From: Verrucomicrobia subdivision 6 bacterium
Lineage (GTDB): Bacteria > Verrucomicrobiota > Verrucomicrobiia > Methylacidiphilales > Verrucolacustridaceae
DNA: 6,346 nucleotides
Direction: 5' to 3'
NCBI GenBank assembly: GCA_945866245.1
Contig: CAMBGW010000058.1
Coordinates: 1-6,346, forward strand
This document shows, one piece after another, positions 5,841 to 6,346 of this stretch. The notes below the pieces were generated by a model. The model did no database searches, was not told the origin of the DNA, and saw only the letters and a program-made list of their open reading frames with translations. Every line of letters starts with the position of its first letter. The first letter of the stretch is position 1. Made by a program: the position numbers and the translations under genes.

Positions 5841-6346
5841 GTGAGTCCGAAAAAGGGTAGTTTGGCGGCCCAACGTATTCTGGTGGTTGATGATGAGGCG
5901 GATGTGGCCTACTCCTTTCAGCGAGTTTTAGCGGAGGAGCCGGTGGAGGTGTTGGGGGTGACAAGTGGTTCGGAGGGTTTGAAGAGATTAAGGAAAGAGA
6001 GTTTCGATTTAGTATTGCTGGATGTCAGGATCGGGGTGGAAAACGGAATTGAGATTTTTCGTCAGTTAAGAAAGGAGCACCCTCGGCAGTTGGTCATCGT
6101 GATGACGGCTCATGGGACGGCACAGACAGCGATTGAGGCGATGAAGTTGGGGGCCTTCGATTACATTTTGAAGCCGTTTGATGTGCCGGAGCTTCTCTCG
6201 ATTTTACGGAGGGGTTTGCAGACGGCGGCATCGATGCGGGAGTTAGTGCCAGCGGAGGGAAAGCCGTCTCAAGAGGAAAAGGCGCCTGGTTTAATTGGGA
6301 CTTCTCCGGCCATGCAAAAAATTTACAAGTTGGTGGGGCAGGTGGC
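5841..6346 (+). CDS. NtrC-family (sigma-54-dependent) response regulator, 3' end outside window
   Basis: The 168 visible residues comprise a complete receiver domain and the start of an AAA+ sigma-54 activator domain. The receiver begins RILVVDDEADVAYSF (residues 12-26), with the acidic pocket at Asp17-Asp18. The phosphoacceptor is Asp61 in LVLLDVRIGVENGIEIF, the switch threonine is Thr89 in VMTAHGT, and the conserved Lys111 is in FDYILKPFD. After a Glu/Lys-rich linker comes LIGTSPAMQKIYKLVGQV, the usual opening of the sigma-54 interaction domain just ahead of its Walker A motif. Such proteins are phosphorylated by a partner histidine kinase and drive ATP-dependent opening of sigma-54 promoters. 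No kinase gene is visible, so it may lie downstream. The start is GTG at 5841, with GGAGAG (5827-5832) eight bases upstream. The loop after Asp61 has Gly where most relatives have Pro. The target regulon cannot be inferred. Confidence 0.93.
   Translation, partial: MSPKKGSLAAQRILVVDDEADVAYSFQRVLAEEPVEVLGVTSGSEGLKRLRKESFDLVLLDVRIGVENGIEIFRQLRKEHPRQLVIVMTAHGTAQTAIEAMKLGAFDYILKPFDVPELLSILRRGLQTAASMRELVPAEGKPSQEEKAPGLIGTSPAMQKIYKLVGQV

Noticed and set aside
5724..5873. Extended N-terminus of the TlpA-like protein from a TTG at 5873
   Set aside because: It would place a signal peptide 50 residues inside the protein and put the start within the response regulator coding region. The GTG at 5723 gives a normal lipoprotein signal.

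Overview
This is a chromosomal stretch of a GC-rich bacterium. It holds eight complete protein-coding genes and the 5' part of a ninth. I see no rRNA, tRNA, CRISPR array, insertion sequence or phage structural gene. The mix of a DnaB helicase, a Maf pyrophosphatase, an MGDG-synthase-like glycosyltransferase, an NtrC-type response regulator and a cyanobacterial-looking toxin-antitoxin pair, with frequent GTG/TTG starts and weak ribosome binding sites, would fit a Verrucomicrobiota-like Gram-negative. That placement is inference from gene style, held with low to moderate confidence.

Layout. Bases 34-732 (+) encode a stand-alone class I glutamine amidotransferase-like protein. Bases 810-1285 (+) encode a two-gene toxin-antitoxin module whose genes overlap in a GTGA junction. 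Bases 1286-1492 are a gene-free stretch between converging genes. Three minus-strand genes follow in transcription order: dnaB (4538-3024), an unrecognised 127-residue protein (2973-2590) and a processive-type glycolipid glycosyltransferase (2593-1493). The last two overlap by GTGA, so they are probably translationally coupled. Bases 4539-4647 are a divergent intergenic region with two short perfect palindromes. It separates dnaB from maf (4648-5235, +). maf converges on, and overlaps the stop codon of, a minus-strand TlpA/ResA-like lipoprotein (5723-5232). Bases 5724-5840 are a second divergent region. It leads to a sigma-54-type response regulator (5841 onward, +) that runs off the window.

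How the genes relate. Most are housekeeping genes (replication helicase, nucleotide quality control, envelope lipid glycosylation, regulation) with no single shared pathway. The most unusual points are these: a thioredoxin-fold lipoprotein whose CxxC active site reads SPAS; the unknown protein coupled between a helicase and a glycosyltransferase; a toxin-antitoxin module whose best promoter would give a leaderless antitoxin mRNA; and a plus strand that stays G-rich even where the genes lie on the minus strand, which points to a replication-linked skew. I did not find convincing evidence of a wholly new multi-gene system here.
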